From: Siniperca chuatsi
Taxonomy: Eukaryota > Chordata > Actinopteri > Centrarchiformes > Sinipercidae
Reading direction: 5' to 3'
DNA: 64,000 bases
Assembly (NCBI RefSeq): GCF_020085105.1
Contig: NC_058043.1
Coordinates: forward strand, 11,554,667 to 11,618,666
Made by a program: the position numbers and the translations under genes. Of this stretch, positions 22,462 to 32,200 are shown piece after piece (within the stretch, counting starts at the first letter, position 1; each line of letters starts with the position of its first letter). The notes under the pieces were generated by a model. The model was not told where the DNA came from. It made no database searches and worked only from the letters and a program-made list of their open reading frames with translations.

Positions 22462-24181
22462 ACTGACCCTCTAAGCGTTGTTGCTCCTGGTCCAGCTGGT
22501 GTTGCTGCCGTGTGAGATGAGTAGCATGGGCGGAGAGGATAAACAGGAAAGCCTTGTCTCCGTTCTGACGGACACCGTGGCTATACAACGTCTCCTGGTC
22601 CTGAGCCAACCGTTTCCCAATCACCCAACGCTGCAGCGAGGGGGAGAACCCAAAGTCATGGTTGATCTGTGCACATAAAATGAGGGATAGACAGATCATT
22701 CAATGGAATTTCAATATCACATTTGTTTAGATTTCTTTTTTAAATGATTGTAACTTGAATTAACTTTGAATTGTACATGCATTTAAATAAAGCCACACAC
22801 AAAAAAATAAAGCATAAATTACATTTCATGTTATAAATGATATTAAAAATAAGGAAAATGTATAATAAAAAATTAAAACACAATAACAGAGGCCTATAGT
22901 ATACTCTTTGATAGCAATACAAAGGAAACAGCAAAAAATAAACAGGTAAAAGAATGAATAATTCGTGGCTCAGTTCTTTATTTATAGTTTATATCAATGA
23001 TGAGGTTTTACAGGTTGGTAAGATATTAAAGATGTTAAAGTAATAAAAAATGCTGCAAGTGTCTGTTGTCACATCAGTACCTTTTCTTTAAGTTGGGCAA
23101 TTGTCATGTCACAAGAGACCACAACAGTCACTGGGATGTAGTTATCTGACTGAGCATCCTCCACTCCAACCCACAACCTATAGAACAGAAAACAGTGGAA
23201 CCAGCCTTGTCTTATTTTTTTTTGCTTATTGCATAATAGCCACATACAGTAAATATGCATCAAACCTCCACTTATTTTCAGATTTCTAGCTAGTAACCAC
23301 ACACAGAGACACATGCCTACATGCATGCACATACTTTTGTCTTTCATTTCTTTTTGCCATACTTTATTCTCATACCCTTATCCATTAGGCTACATAATCC
23401 CGATTCTAAACCTAACTCGCTCTAAAAATAAACACGGCCCCTTCAAAAGAGGGAAATTCCTCCCCGTCAGCAGCAAGGTTTATTGTTTTCTGTTTTGGAA
23501 ACATTTGGCCAAAATAAGTAAATCACACACAGACACATGCCTACACACAGTTGTGTCCCCACCTTATGGAGTCCTGAGGGTAGGCCTGACTGTTGATGCG
23601 GACAGACACTGGAACAGAGAGTTGTGACAGTCTCTGGCACAGCTTGACTGCCTCCGGTCCGTCCCCGCTGCTGAGGGCTTCACTCAGACAGAGGGCCAGT
23701 TCCTCCGCTGCACAGGGAGCAAGGCAAGAGTTCCTTATCCTCACGTGACTTATCAACACACTGCATTTCTCCTTAGTGATGGCTGGCACTGTTTTGTGTA
23801 TTATGTGCTGCATTATCTATAGTTTTCACTCCGTCCCTCTCTCACACATACAAATACACACATCAAGAGTTGAAAAATAAGAAATAGTCACATTTGACTG
23901 TATTCAGTTGGACTCATTCAATTTGGAGAATGTAGGGCTGAAACGCTTATGATAGGATTCAATGTTAAGCAGTAACATATAACATGTAACATATACAAAG
24001 TAACATATTATTTTCATTTGAACATAAGTGTGTATGTTCGTGTGTGTATTATAGGATATATTAGCTACATTAGTAGCTCGGAGTCGGATATGTGACATGA
24101 AACTAAGTTAGATAAAATCGAAACTAAGTTGAGCAGCTCACCTTCTTTCAAATTTATTGTCGGTGTAACTTCAGAAGCCAT
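10442..24181 (-). CDS. rbck1: RanBP-type and C3HC4-type zinc finger protein 1 (HOIL-1), RBR E3 ligase, 12 exons, 522 aa
   Basis: Exons in transcript order: 24142-24181, 23563-23707, 23081-23177, 22468-22666, 22001-22152, 21724-21897, 20315-20475, 19973-20069, 11853-12032, 11655-11753, 10652-10795, 10442-10522. Phases agree throughout (1569 nt); human is 510 aa. HOIL-1 joins HOIP and SHARPIN in LUBAC, supports linear ubiquitination and NF-kB signalling, and forms ester-linked ubiquitin. Domains: ubiquitin-like domain about 60-150 ([30 protein letters not shown]); proline-rich linker; Npl4 zinc finger with C216, C219, C230, C233 and the T220-F221 ubiquitin-contact pair; RING1 299-344 ([12 protein letters not shown]); IBR in exons 9-10 ([12 protein letters not shown]); RING2 from C459, with catalytic Cys at C472 (KDGCDW, human C460); and the conserved tail CHPNCQNCH. 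The start has little upstream room in frame and gives [19 protein letters not shown], similar to the human N-terminus. Intron 8 is enlarged to 7.9 kb by transposons. RING1 is shortened (see findings). Confidence 0.96.
12112..12143 (-). other. rbck1: Possible optional 32-nt exon of rbck1
   Basis: On the - strand this segment has TTTTTCAG before it and a GT donor (GTAATA) after it, and reads (E)[10 protein letters not shown] into the next exon's [10 protein letters not shown]. It enters in frame only if exon 8 is extended by 4 nt to a second donor ending at 19969. Direct splicing of 19973 to 12032 gives [10 protein letters not shown], which is colinear with human HOIL-1 and remains the main model. 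This may be a rare isoform exon or chance. Confidence 0.25.
12476..12551 (+). repeat. Three exact 14-mers in the LTR U3 region
   Basis: GGTCAAATTCTTTG occurs exactly at 12476-12489, 12510-12523 and 12538-12551, with a degenerate partial copy between the first two. Short direct repeats upstream of a TATA box are typical of retroviral U3 enhancers. Confidence 0.8.
12830..12836 (+). promoter_or_regulatory. TATA box of the LTR promoter
   Basis: TATAAAA, followed within 190 bp by AATAAA and the primer-binding-like site, fits the core promoter of the LTR. Confidence 0.6.
13027..13044 (+). other. Retroviral primer-binding-like site
   Basis: TGGTGACCCCAACGTGAT lies directly after the LTR and starts with TGG, as expected for pairing with the CCA end of a tRNA. 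The pattern resembles tRNA-Arg-type primer sites, but the tRNA was not verified. Confidence 0.55.
13075..15310 (-). mobile_element. 5'-truncated L2-like LINE retrotransposon
   Basis: Read on the - strand, the element starts near 15310, inside the region before the reverse transcriptase domain ([17 protein letters not shown]), and ends near 13075 in a tail with an AATAAA motif, typical of L2-like LINEs. It lies in the provirus leader, so it inserted after the provirus. It is sense relative to rbck1. The coding part (15302-13549) stays largely in one frame, with stops at about 15100 and 14524. Group assignment to the L2 clade is from memory of teleost elements. Confidence 0.8.
13549..15302 (-). 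pseudogene. LINE reverse transcriptase remnant
   Basis: Two same-frame open segments (15096-14524 and 14508-13549) plus upstream coding sequence make one reverse transcriptase region. Landmarks are [18 protein letters not shown], the finger and palm segment with [36 protein letters not shown] and the thumb-side stretch SFKFLGTHI. The active-site box reads FADN where the family has FADD, and two in-frame stops interrupt it. It is therefore dead. Confidence 0.88.
15374..15513 (+). repeat. Two diverged copies of a ~60-bp direct repeat
   Basis: A unit starting GTTGGAGTCC...GAGTTCTAACA and ending TTAGAGTCCCTA (about 15374-15433) recurs as GTTGGAATCC...GAGTTTTATCA through TTAGAGTCCCTA (about 15459-15513). 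It is part of the non-coding leader of the provirus, just past the LINE. Confidence 0.6.
15601..15791 (+). repeat. 126-bp-period tandem repeat in the proviral leader
   Basis: GATAGTTGGTAACAGTGT...CAAACAGTGGAAACCTAGC at 15601-15665 recurs at 15727-15791 with about 90% identity. A third, partial unit (GTGGAAACCTAGCGGTGTTA) is at about 15674-15693. Repeated leader segments can belong to packaging or splice-control regions, but no function is claimed. Confidence 0.75.
16468..16737 (+). pseudogene. Gag-like N-terminal fragment of the provirus (uncertain)
   Basis: An 89-residue open frame starting [15 protein letters not shown], with an acidic stretch [13 protein letters not shown]. Its position, first frame after the leader and before the pol remnants, suggests the start of gag. 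I recognise no matrix or capsid motif. It runs out just where the RNase H remnant begins, consistent with a large deletion joining early gag to late pol. Confidence 0.4.
16740..17446 (+). pseudogene. Retroviral RNase H and integrase N-terminal remnant
   Basis: The frame shows an RNase H core: a catalytic Glu region ([14 protein letters not shown]), the YTDSAYG box with the next catalytic Asp, KGHQ, and the last Asp in [11 protein letters not shown]. It then enters the N-terminal zinc-binding region of integrase ([13 protein letters not shown]). The frame is lost near 17380-17446, in the zinc-binding part. Protease and reverse transcriptase are absent upstream. Spacing matches gammaretroviral pol. 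Confidence 0.82.
17456..17977 (+). pseudogene. Retroviral integrase catalytic core remnant
   Basis: The second half of the frame carries the integrase core: the RSDN box with the second catalytic Asp and the [10 protein letters not shown] box with the catalytic Glu. The first catalytic Asp region lies in another frame near 17500-17560, and an in-frame stop occurs near 17570 in that alternate frame. The core is therefore split by frameshifts. Confidence 0.82.
18021..18272 (+). pseudogene. Integrase C-terminal domain remnant
   Basis: The frame includes [20 protein letters not shown], the SH3-like C-terminal fold typical of gammaretroviral integrases (W-x-GPY). It is separated from the catalytic core by a stop and frame change near 17977-18016. 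Confidence 0.75.
18400..18902 (+). pseudogene. Env transmembrane subunit remnant
   Basis: Only the 3' part of env remains. Near 18440-18500 a QNR-x-ALD-x-L type motif is recognisable, with the neighbouring cysteine region degraded. A 102-residue open frame (18594-18902) follows, with a pre-membrane segment, a hydrophobic membrane span, a cysteine-rich junction (CCGCCCIPC) and an acidic cytoplasmic tail. The surface subunit and fusion region are missing. It is a truncated relic. Confidence 0.75.
18933..18953 (+). other. Polypurine tract before the 3' LTR
   Basis: Purine-rich AAAAGGTGTAAAAGGAGGGA directly precedes the LTR-start sequence TGTGAGAATT, as required for retroviral plus-strand priming. 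Confidence 0.7.
18954..18999 (+). repeat. Start of the 3' LTR (truncated copy)
   Basis: It matches the first part of the 5' LTR (TGTGAGAATTAATAATTTAAACG and GCCTATTATATTAATA) but lacks a 10-base insertion present at 12390-12399. Beyond about 18999 I cannot align it to the 5' LTR. Confidence 0.65.
19000..19972. other. Rest of rbck1 intron 8
   Basis: AT-rich intronic sequence with no exon or clear repeat. It could include a diverged remainder of the 3' LTR, but no LTR signals are visible. Confidence 0.5.
20081..20148. repeat. (CA)n microsatellite beside the rbck1 exon 8 acceptor
   Basis: A 68-bp near-pure CA tract. In rbck1 transcript sense it is (TG)n, ending 11 nt before the exon 8 acceptor AG at 20071-20070. 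Confidence 0.95.
21067..21512. mobile_element. Foldback MITE in rbck1 intron 6
   Basis: The element is a long imperfect palindrome. Inner arms GTACTGGACTGCATTATACT (21215 on) and the matching reverse complement ending near 21331 flank a short centre. The outer arms begin CTCACTGAGTGGCCACTTTT and end with the reverse complement of CTCAATGGCCACATTACACC. It matches a common teleost foldback repeat remembered by its GGTACACCTGTACAAT-like ends. No transposase is present. Confidence 0.8.
22424..22460. repeat. (TG)n microsatellite beside the rbck1 exon 4 donor
   Basis: A 37-bp pure TG run. In rbck1 sense it is (CA)n, starting 7 nt inside intron 4 just after the donor at 22467-22466. Confidence 0.95.
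23451..23460. promoter_or_regulatory. Consensus NF-kB-type site in rbck1 intron 2
   Basis: GGGAAATTCC fits GGGRNNYYCC exactly and lies about 0.7 kb into the gene. Such matches are expected about twice by chance in 64 kb, so this is only suggestive. Confidence 0.25.
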
Positions 24182-25356
24182 AATTACACCTGAAACGACA
24201 GGTAGCACAAACTGTATCGCGCAAACATCGAAGTTTTGACAGGATACAGCTGTCTATAAGACAAGTTTACATCCAACCTTCTCTGGTCGTGTTGTTGAAG
24301 TCCTGTCCGCATCCAACAGAAACTTCCTCTACTCGACTTAATAGTTAGAAGAGTACTTTAGTGAAGACTATACTACTTGTTTAGCTCTTTTCGCCACATC
24401 CACCAGCTCGTCCGCTAACAGGTAGAACGGAAAGTGAAACTGACTCAAGTTCAGGAAGAAAACATTTAAATAGGTCGCTTGAGATTTCTCTGCTCCGCCC
24501 CTCGTGTTAGCCTGCTCCTGAAAAGTCTCTAGTTCATAATGTTGATTTTAAATACACTGTAAAAACTAAACCAATAAAATAAGTATCTAATTATTCACAC
24601 TATCGTTTTCAGTTCAAGGCTCGACTTCAATTAGCCCATATAATAATAATAAAAACAAGTTTAATGTAATGTCAATGTAATGGAACGTAATCATAATGGA
24701 ATATATATATTTTTTAAAGTTCAAAACAATGACTCCCGACATCCAGCAGATGGCGGTGTCTGTCAAAGGTTGGTCTAGTGGCATTTTACAGCTCAGTTGT
24801 TGGCGTCGACATGAATGCATCACTATTAGTAACATTCAGATTTTACAACGTTAAACTTTACATTACATTTAATTTTTTGGCTGACTGTATATTTGACCTC
24901 TGAACTATAGATGCACGACATAAGACTAAAAAGTGCATCTTTAGTAGTGTCAGTAATTGATCAATGATTTATAGTTCTGATTCCGAAGTGTGTATAGCAT
25001 TTAAATATAGGATTACTTCTGGTTCATGCACTGACGAAAGTAATTGCTACAGAAAAGGTTAGCAGAGGCTAGGGGGCATTTGGTCCTGATGAAGGTAACA
25101 GCTGATCCAGATGCACGGCGCAGAGAAACGAGCCAATCACAGCGGCTCCAGCAGGAGGGGCAGACAGCTCTGCTCAGCAGCGCACCACAAAGTTGCAGAG
25201 CATCTCTGAGTCTCCGCCTGCCGGGCTTCACTTGATATCTGTCTCACCTGCAGCCTGCCTCTCCTCGCGACATTCAACCGTAACTTTACTTTAACCTTTC
25301 CCCGCCAACAGTTTGAGCGATCCCCCCGATCAAGGTGTGCCTCGACGCGTCCAAAG
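24182..25356. promoter_or_regulatory. Head-to-head promoter region of rbck1 (-) and necab3 (+)
   Basis: The 1.2 kb between the two start codons holds both promoters. On the rbck1 side is an ISRE-type site at 24430-24441. On the necab3 side, CCAAT lies at 25133-25137, 220 bp before the start codon. The middle (24530-25000) is AT-rich and without recognised elements, so these may be two separate promoters rather than one bidirectional one. Confidence 0.6.
24430..24441 (+). promoter_or_regulatory. rbck1: ISRE/IRF element upstream of rbck1
   Basis: GAAAGTGAAACT matches the interferon-stimulated response core GAAANNGAAACT at every fixed position, 249 bp upstream of the rbck1 start codon. An exact match has a chance expectation of roughly 0.1 in a window of this size on both strands, so its promoter position is notable. 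Function is inferred. Confidence 0.6.
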
Positions 25357-25804
25357 ATGCTGGCTTGTACGGAGATGATCACTATGTGCCTGCAGTCGGC
25401 CAAACAGAAGCATCTTCGGGCTCAGCAGCAACAACAGCCGCTGCACACCGCCGGACAAGGGCTTACTATCTTTCATGATGTGAGTGGCTCGACCTTTACT
25501 CATAGCCTACACCAAAAGTGGTATTTATCCATCAAAATATTACATCTATTAGCTATCCCTGTTGTTAATCAAAACATATTTCAGTGTCTTGTCATATGAA
25601 CTGTAAAAGTCTAAATACATTTTTAATCATAAAGTGTGGAAACATATATAATTTGACCTATAGCACAGTTTACAGACAGTTACAATGTTGGCTCATTTTC
25701 TAATTTCTTTATGAAAAATGAGAAGTGAAAATAGAAATGTTTTATCAAATGTTCTCTTGTTGTATACCCACATCATCCACCAAAGATGATACAGTATTGG
25801 GCTG

Positions 25805-25858
<54 letters not shown>

Positions 25859-26170
25859 TGTGTCAGATAGGAAGAGCTGCAGCTGCTGCCTCTGCATGAT
25901 AAATTAAGCTCTCACAGTTGGACAGGTTTAGGAGCTGCTGGGGGGTTCTCCTCTTTTTGTTGCACACACACACATACAAACACCTCTGGTCTTTCAAAAG
26001 CCTTATGCAACAACACATACACACACACACACACACACAAATCTTTTTATGTTACAAATCTTTTTATGTTTTATCAAAATAATCAAGTGAATAGATCAAA
26101 CTGAGTCATATGTTTTATGCTACAGTGCTATGACTTCTCTCACACTCAAAGACACACACACAGATACACT

Positions 26171-26206
<36 letters not shown>

Positions 26207-29200
26207 CACACAAACATGCACATAGACACACCTACCCAACTGGAGCTTAAACCAATAACAATACGCCGACTGTATAACCTGCAACACTGCAGTAGAAACT
26301 GTCCATCAACACAGTAATTATCTATCCATCACATACTGTCCTGGGCTAGTAGGCCAATGCTGTGTCCAAATCTGTGCTCTTTCTGACAGCTTTCTATCAC
26401 TAATGCAGTACACAGACAGCCTTGTCTAAATAAGGACACATTACTCATATTTTGCAGAGTTGTCACTGTATCTGTGCACGCTGTCCCTGAACGAGGTACT
26501 GCACGAAGCGCCTCCAAGTCTTCAACCTTGAGTTTTTCTGTTGATGGAGCATAAACACGCTAACAGGCACGCTCTGCTTGATGGTTCCTGGCTCAAAAAC
26601 ATAATTGCGTTTGAATTGCCTAAAACAGGCTGTGTAGGAGATAATAGTGTCTAGAAATACTTAATACTCTATTGCTAGACGAGAACATGCTGTCTTGGTT
26701 TTGATTGCTGTGCTTGTCTGTTCATTGTCTCTTTTCACCTCATTCTGTTTTTGTCTTTCCACTCTTATTTGGTTAAGGAGAAGCAATGTGCCCACATTGG
26801 AAATCTTATTCCTGCCTGTAGGTTCCCCAGTTACTCCACTGGGGCAGCCGGCAGATTTGTTTTATTTAAAGCAGGTAGAGCTGTGTTGCTATGGTATTTC
26901 CACAGTCCCCGCAGTGTGAAGTAGGTTGAATAAAGTCAAATGGTCAGCTAAGCCTAAAAACAAGCATAAATATTTTAGTCTGGATTAAAAGTTGTAAAGC
27001 GGATCAATGGTGATTGATTTTCAGAGATAATGCTGGATGAACTTTATTATTGCAGAGGTTCACATTGATTTTCAATAGTCTACTGGAGGCGCAGTAGAAT
27101 TACTAGATGGGGATATTAATGAATGTAAAAAGTATTTTCTTTGTAATAATTAGACCAATTTATTTTAAAAACATGTTGCCCAGTTGTACATGCAACAAAC
27201 TCTTTCAATTATAGAGAGATCAATACATCAATACTAGGTCTATATTGAGTCCTTTTCACGTGGTAATGGGTCAATCCATAATTCACAGTATTTGACTCAC
27301 ATTCCCAGAGTGAGAGACAAAGCAATACCTCTAAAAATGTCCTGTTCAAAGGCCAGGGACAGTTAATGATGTTGGTGATGTTAGTGGGAGGTTTGGCTTT
27401 TTAAATGTCTTTGTTTTGTGTAACCCATGGTTCTGCATTTCTGAGGCTCTCTCAATCATCAGCACTGTCTCTGATGTTCTCTCTCTCTTGCATCTCTGTC
27501 CTCCCTCTCCTGATGTTCATCTTGTGTCCCTCTGCTCTTGCTTTGCTGTTTTTTGAGCATGGAAAAACAAAAAAACGTAACGTAAATGTAAGAAAACAGA
27601 AAGAAAAAAAAAGTTGGATGAATTGAAAAATATACATTTCAGTGAATCACTAAGAATCTCCAAGAAAACATGGCAAGAAGAAAATATGGCACACAACAAA
27701 ATATGATTAGCACCAGATTCCTCTTTCTCAAATGCAACCCACTGTCTTGACACCTGCCACCATGACATCAGAACAGCAGCACTCTGGGAAGCATGCCTGA
27801 CCTTTTCTGAGCTTGCTGTAAATGATGCATTATCGTCTCCTGACACTGGAGAGCCCAAAGACACAGCCAAACAACAAACATGTTTAACAGTAATGTACCT
27901 CTTCTCCAAGGAGCAGGGAAAAAATACTGCTCAAATGGGTTACAGTGCCAAATGGGAAAAGACTGCTGACTGAGAAGGGAAAAGATGTACTGTACAGTAC
28001 ACAGAAGCCTAAAGCAATAATGTGTCATACCTACAGGTAGAATATGAATTGTAGATGCATGTAATAAATAAGGAGAGTTGGTGGACAGCAATTTGCAGCT
28101 TTACAGTCACCTTCAAGTCTAGACAGATGAATCAAAAATAGAGCAATGAGTGTGTTGTGAAGTGGTTTGAAATGACCTGGCTCTTGTTATTAGTCAGGAC
28201 TGAAGCTGTAGAGAGACAGACATTGACAGACAGAGGGCAGAAGTGCAGACCTTGAGCTTGTTGACCTTATGAAAAATGAAAGTGAGGGGCAGGTTCTGCT
28301 GTTATTAATAACCTGTAGGTCACAACTGATGAGCATGTCAGGCCTGACTGCTAGCTAACAATGGAAACAACAAACTAAGGGAGTGGAGTAGTATCGATAG
28401 AATACAACAGATCACAATTTTTTCCTTTTCATGGCATAGCTTCTTTGCCATGAAAAGCACATGGTGTATGATGAAGTTAGATTTATGAAGTTACATGTTG
28501 GAGTTTTGTGGCTCTGGTTGATAACTGTGCTGCTTATGGAAATCGGTTCAATTCTATATACAAATTATGGTGCCAACATATGTTGTATTTGAATTGCAGA
28601 AATTTGCATTGTTCATAGTCTTATTAAACTGCTGATTTAAGAAATGTGGTGTTTGTTGAATTAATAAGAATTATGAAATTTAAATTGTAAAGCATAGGTT
28701 GAAACTAAATGCAGTGGTTTAAAATTCTAGTTTCAGATTCACTTTTCTCCATTCCTAGTTCTTGTAATTAAAATTTCCTTGAAACACATCTCTGTGCACA
28801 GTAGACTTAGGGAAAATGGTCTTTTTTCATCCTCTTTATTTTCATAGTTTTGGCCATCGATAACATTTTAGTCACCAGCTTTATTGGTGTTACAAGGGGG
28901 TGACAGGGGCTCCAGTTGACATTTAAAATGGAGTAGGTTTTATCTAAACCACTTATTGGACATGAAAATAAAGGTGAACATTAAAATTGTCACCCAAACT
29001 GTCAGTTGTAAACATCTATTGGATTTTCAAGAGCTACTTCAAACTGCTTCAACTTTGAATCACCGTACTTTAATTGTGTGTGCATGCAATTTAACAATTT
29101 AATGGATGATTAAAATAGGCATTTGGGGGGGCACTAACCTTTTTTTTCAGTCCAGATAAGTGGTTTACTGATTATGGTTACCCTGGGGACCTATTTAAAA

Positions 29201-32200
29201 CCTGTCAGATTATTTGTGCAGTTGCCCAGTGCAGTCTCTGTCCTCAGTTTCTGCCTCAGCATTATATCTCAGAAATTAAACTGTTGAGTGAAAATAATGA
29301 GTGACGAACAAAACAACAAATCTGTTTTTTCTTTCTTTAATATCTGCATCAGTGTCTTTTAAAATCATTTTGTGTGTTGACGTTGAGTGGAATTGGAATG
29401 TTCCTTTGTCGTCAACCAGTCCTGCATTCATCCTTGTCATAGTCCTAATTCATAAGGGGTCCAGGTTTTGTACTTTTTACAATACGCATAACTGCATGCA
29501 CACAACCTTACCTTACAGTATTTGAACAGTATCAGTATCAATAAAAAGAGAGCTTTGTGAAGCTCATAACAGACCTTCTGCTTTCATTGATCTTGAGTTT
29601 TTGAGGTGGTAGTTTTGTGTTTGTTAAGTGTCATTTATCCTTATTCATGCAGAAACATCCTCATCATAGTTGCTATTATAACAAACACAACTGCCTTCAG
29701 TGTTGCAGCCTGCCTCAAAGTGCAACAGAAACCCCAAGTGGGAATAGGAGCCAGACATAATACGACAGTGTTCAGTGTTGTCTGTATACATGTCACAAAT
29801 TAGACTGCAAAAAAACAAACAACACATTGATATAATTAATTAAGTTTAACTAACAGTGCCATGAATCAGCTTAGATCAAATAACATTTGGGTATGTTCAA
29901 AGGTTGCAATACAGCGGTGGCCACTGGCCAGCAAATAGCAGTTGGCAGCTGCAACAGCAGCTGGCAGCAGCAATAGCTCAAGTAGGCCTTTTTCACAGCA
30001 GAGGTTTTGACCTGTCATAGCAGGAAGAGCACAGGTGCAATTAATAACACTAATGACGGCTCTGTTTAATTGTGTACCACTAAATGAGCCAGCATGCATG
30101 ATAGCGTGGCCCTGGAACTGGAACACCTGATTCAGCCATCATTAATGTTATTAATTGCACCTGTGCTTTTTCTTCTATGACATAAGGGTGAAGCCTTGAG
30201 TGGTGGACGTTGTTTCAACTTGCACTGGCCAGTGAATGCAGTTAGCTGCAACAGGAGCCGATAGCAGCAGTAGCAGTGATGGATGGTTGGAGTCAGTCTT
30301 TTAAATAGGCCACTCTGTTCAGTGAATTTTAGTGCTCAGGGAGATCAGCTGGCCTCACGTTCCTGCCTGAATCTACACTATGGGTACCACTGATGAACCT
30401 CAGCTTGTGGCCATTGCTCTTCTGTTAGTTGTTACCTTGGCAACAACTACATTACCATATTAAAGTATGCAGTACAATTAACAAATGTTTACACTGTCGC
30501 TACATGTAGTGAATAAAATAGTTACAATGCTACACCATTACACCAGACCCAATGAAATGAAATCAAACCAACCAAATGACATTCAAACAAATAGAACAAT
30601 TGACTGTAAAACATAAAACAATAATACATCTCATCTAGGCTACAAATATTTAGATACTTACAGTATTTATGTCTTAAGACTGTCTACAAAAATAACCATT
30701 ATATTAATGCAGTTTGTCTGTGTGGGTAGAATATGATTTTAAAAACTTTAAAAACTCCCCTGAGCAGTTTTCATGACTGAGGCACCTGCAAGATAATGAC
30801 TATTTAGCCTCTTTGCTTACTCAGTGGCCTTATGCTTCTTCTGAAATTACTATTTACTTCAGAAGTGATAATTGTTAAACCTATTTTAGAGCTGACACAT
30901 ACTACCAATTGGCATTCAACATTACATGACTCACACATACAGAGTGTAACAGCCTTTGTGAATGTCCTTGTCCATGTGGTGTTTCTGTTTGGTCCAGCAG
31001 AACCTTCTACAGCAGATGCCAAATATCCTGTTGTGTTTTTGACAAATTGCCATGATTCTTGATAATCTGTACCTGCTTATTGCAAGAATACCTTCAGTGA
31101 TGCTTGTCTAGAGGTAATAACTCCTCCCCCCTCTTGTTTTTTCAGATTTTCCGCAGAGCAGACAAAAACGGTGAGTAAGAATGATTTGTCACAATGCATG
31201 CATGTTTTTTCTCCACATTCTTCCACTTGTTATTATACCTCAGACAATCTGGGCGGAGAAATAAAGGATTTGCATGAATGACTCTTAAAGTGAAGCTCCT
31301 TTCCTCTTCATGCCCAATTAAAATGATGTTAAGATGCTGGATTACAGCCATTACTGGAAAAATGTGTCACACAAAAAAAGCACCTCTCTGTCAGTGTCGA
31401 CACAGATGACTGAGTGCTGTTTACAAATGAATGTGAGTCATATTAACACAGGCTAAGCAAAGTTATTTTTTCTAGCAGTGAATCGCTGATAATATGGCTT
31501 TATTAGCAAGTGCAAACAAGGTAACGTAGGTTTTGAGAATACTCATTCTCACAAATGTATGCACACACATGCACCCATACTTGCTTTCACAAACACACAT
31601 TTTGCCTAAGTTCATTAGTGACCACTGCTAATGTTTTGTACCTTAAAGCAGGTAAGTGTGACATCAACGGGACCTTGTTGCATTTACAGGGGCTGCAATC
31701 AGCACGCCTCCAAACAGAAATTACTGCTCAACACCTCTGAACACATTCGCGAGTCTTGAATTGTTCTGTGGCCTCCACCAAAGTATATTCACTGTTAGAT
31801 TCTTATTATAATAAGCTCAGCTCAGATGACATCACTGAACAAGTTGTGGAGAAAGGATGGTTGGGAGAGCGAAGGAGAAGTTTTAATATAAAAGGAAAAC
31901 ACAAAGAAACTATACTGCGCTATATTAACCGTTCTTTATCTTTCAGTAATAAACACCACTGGGATTTGAATGAGTACTGTATATAATACCAGCAAAGTAA
32001 AGATGAGGGCTTCAGCAGTGGAATGTGTTGAATAATAAACCAGTATTTTATTTAAATGATGTCTGTAGCTGAACGTACTATATAATGTGCTGAGCATACT
32101 ACGCAATGTTAGAAACATCTCATCTGTTTCTTTTATTGACTGACTGGGTGAAACAAGATAAGAGCTAGTATGCGTAGTATGACAAAACAATTCCAACTCA

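Larger units (their letters stand above)
25480..31145 (+). other. necab3 intron 1
   Basis: A 5.7 kb intron. It holds TG/CA and TA microsatellites (about 25803-25858, 26020-26038, 26155-26206) and an interspersed repeat at about 29905-30290. The remainder shows no exon or RNA gene that I can support. Confidence 0.65.
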
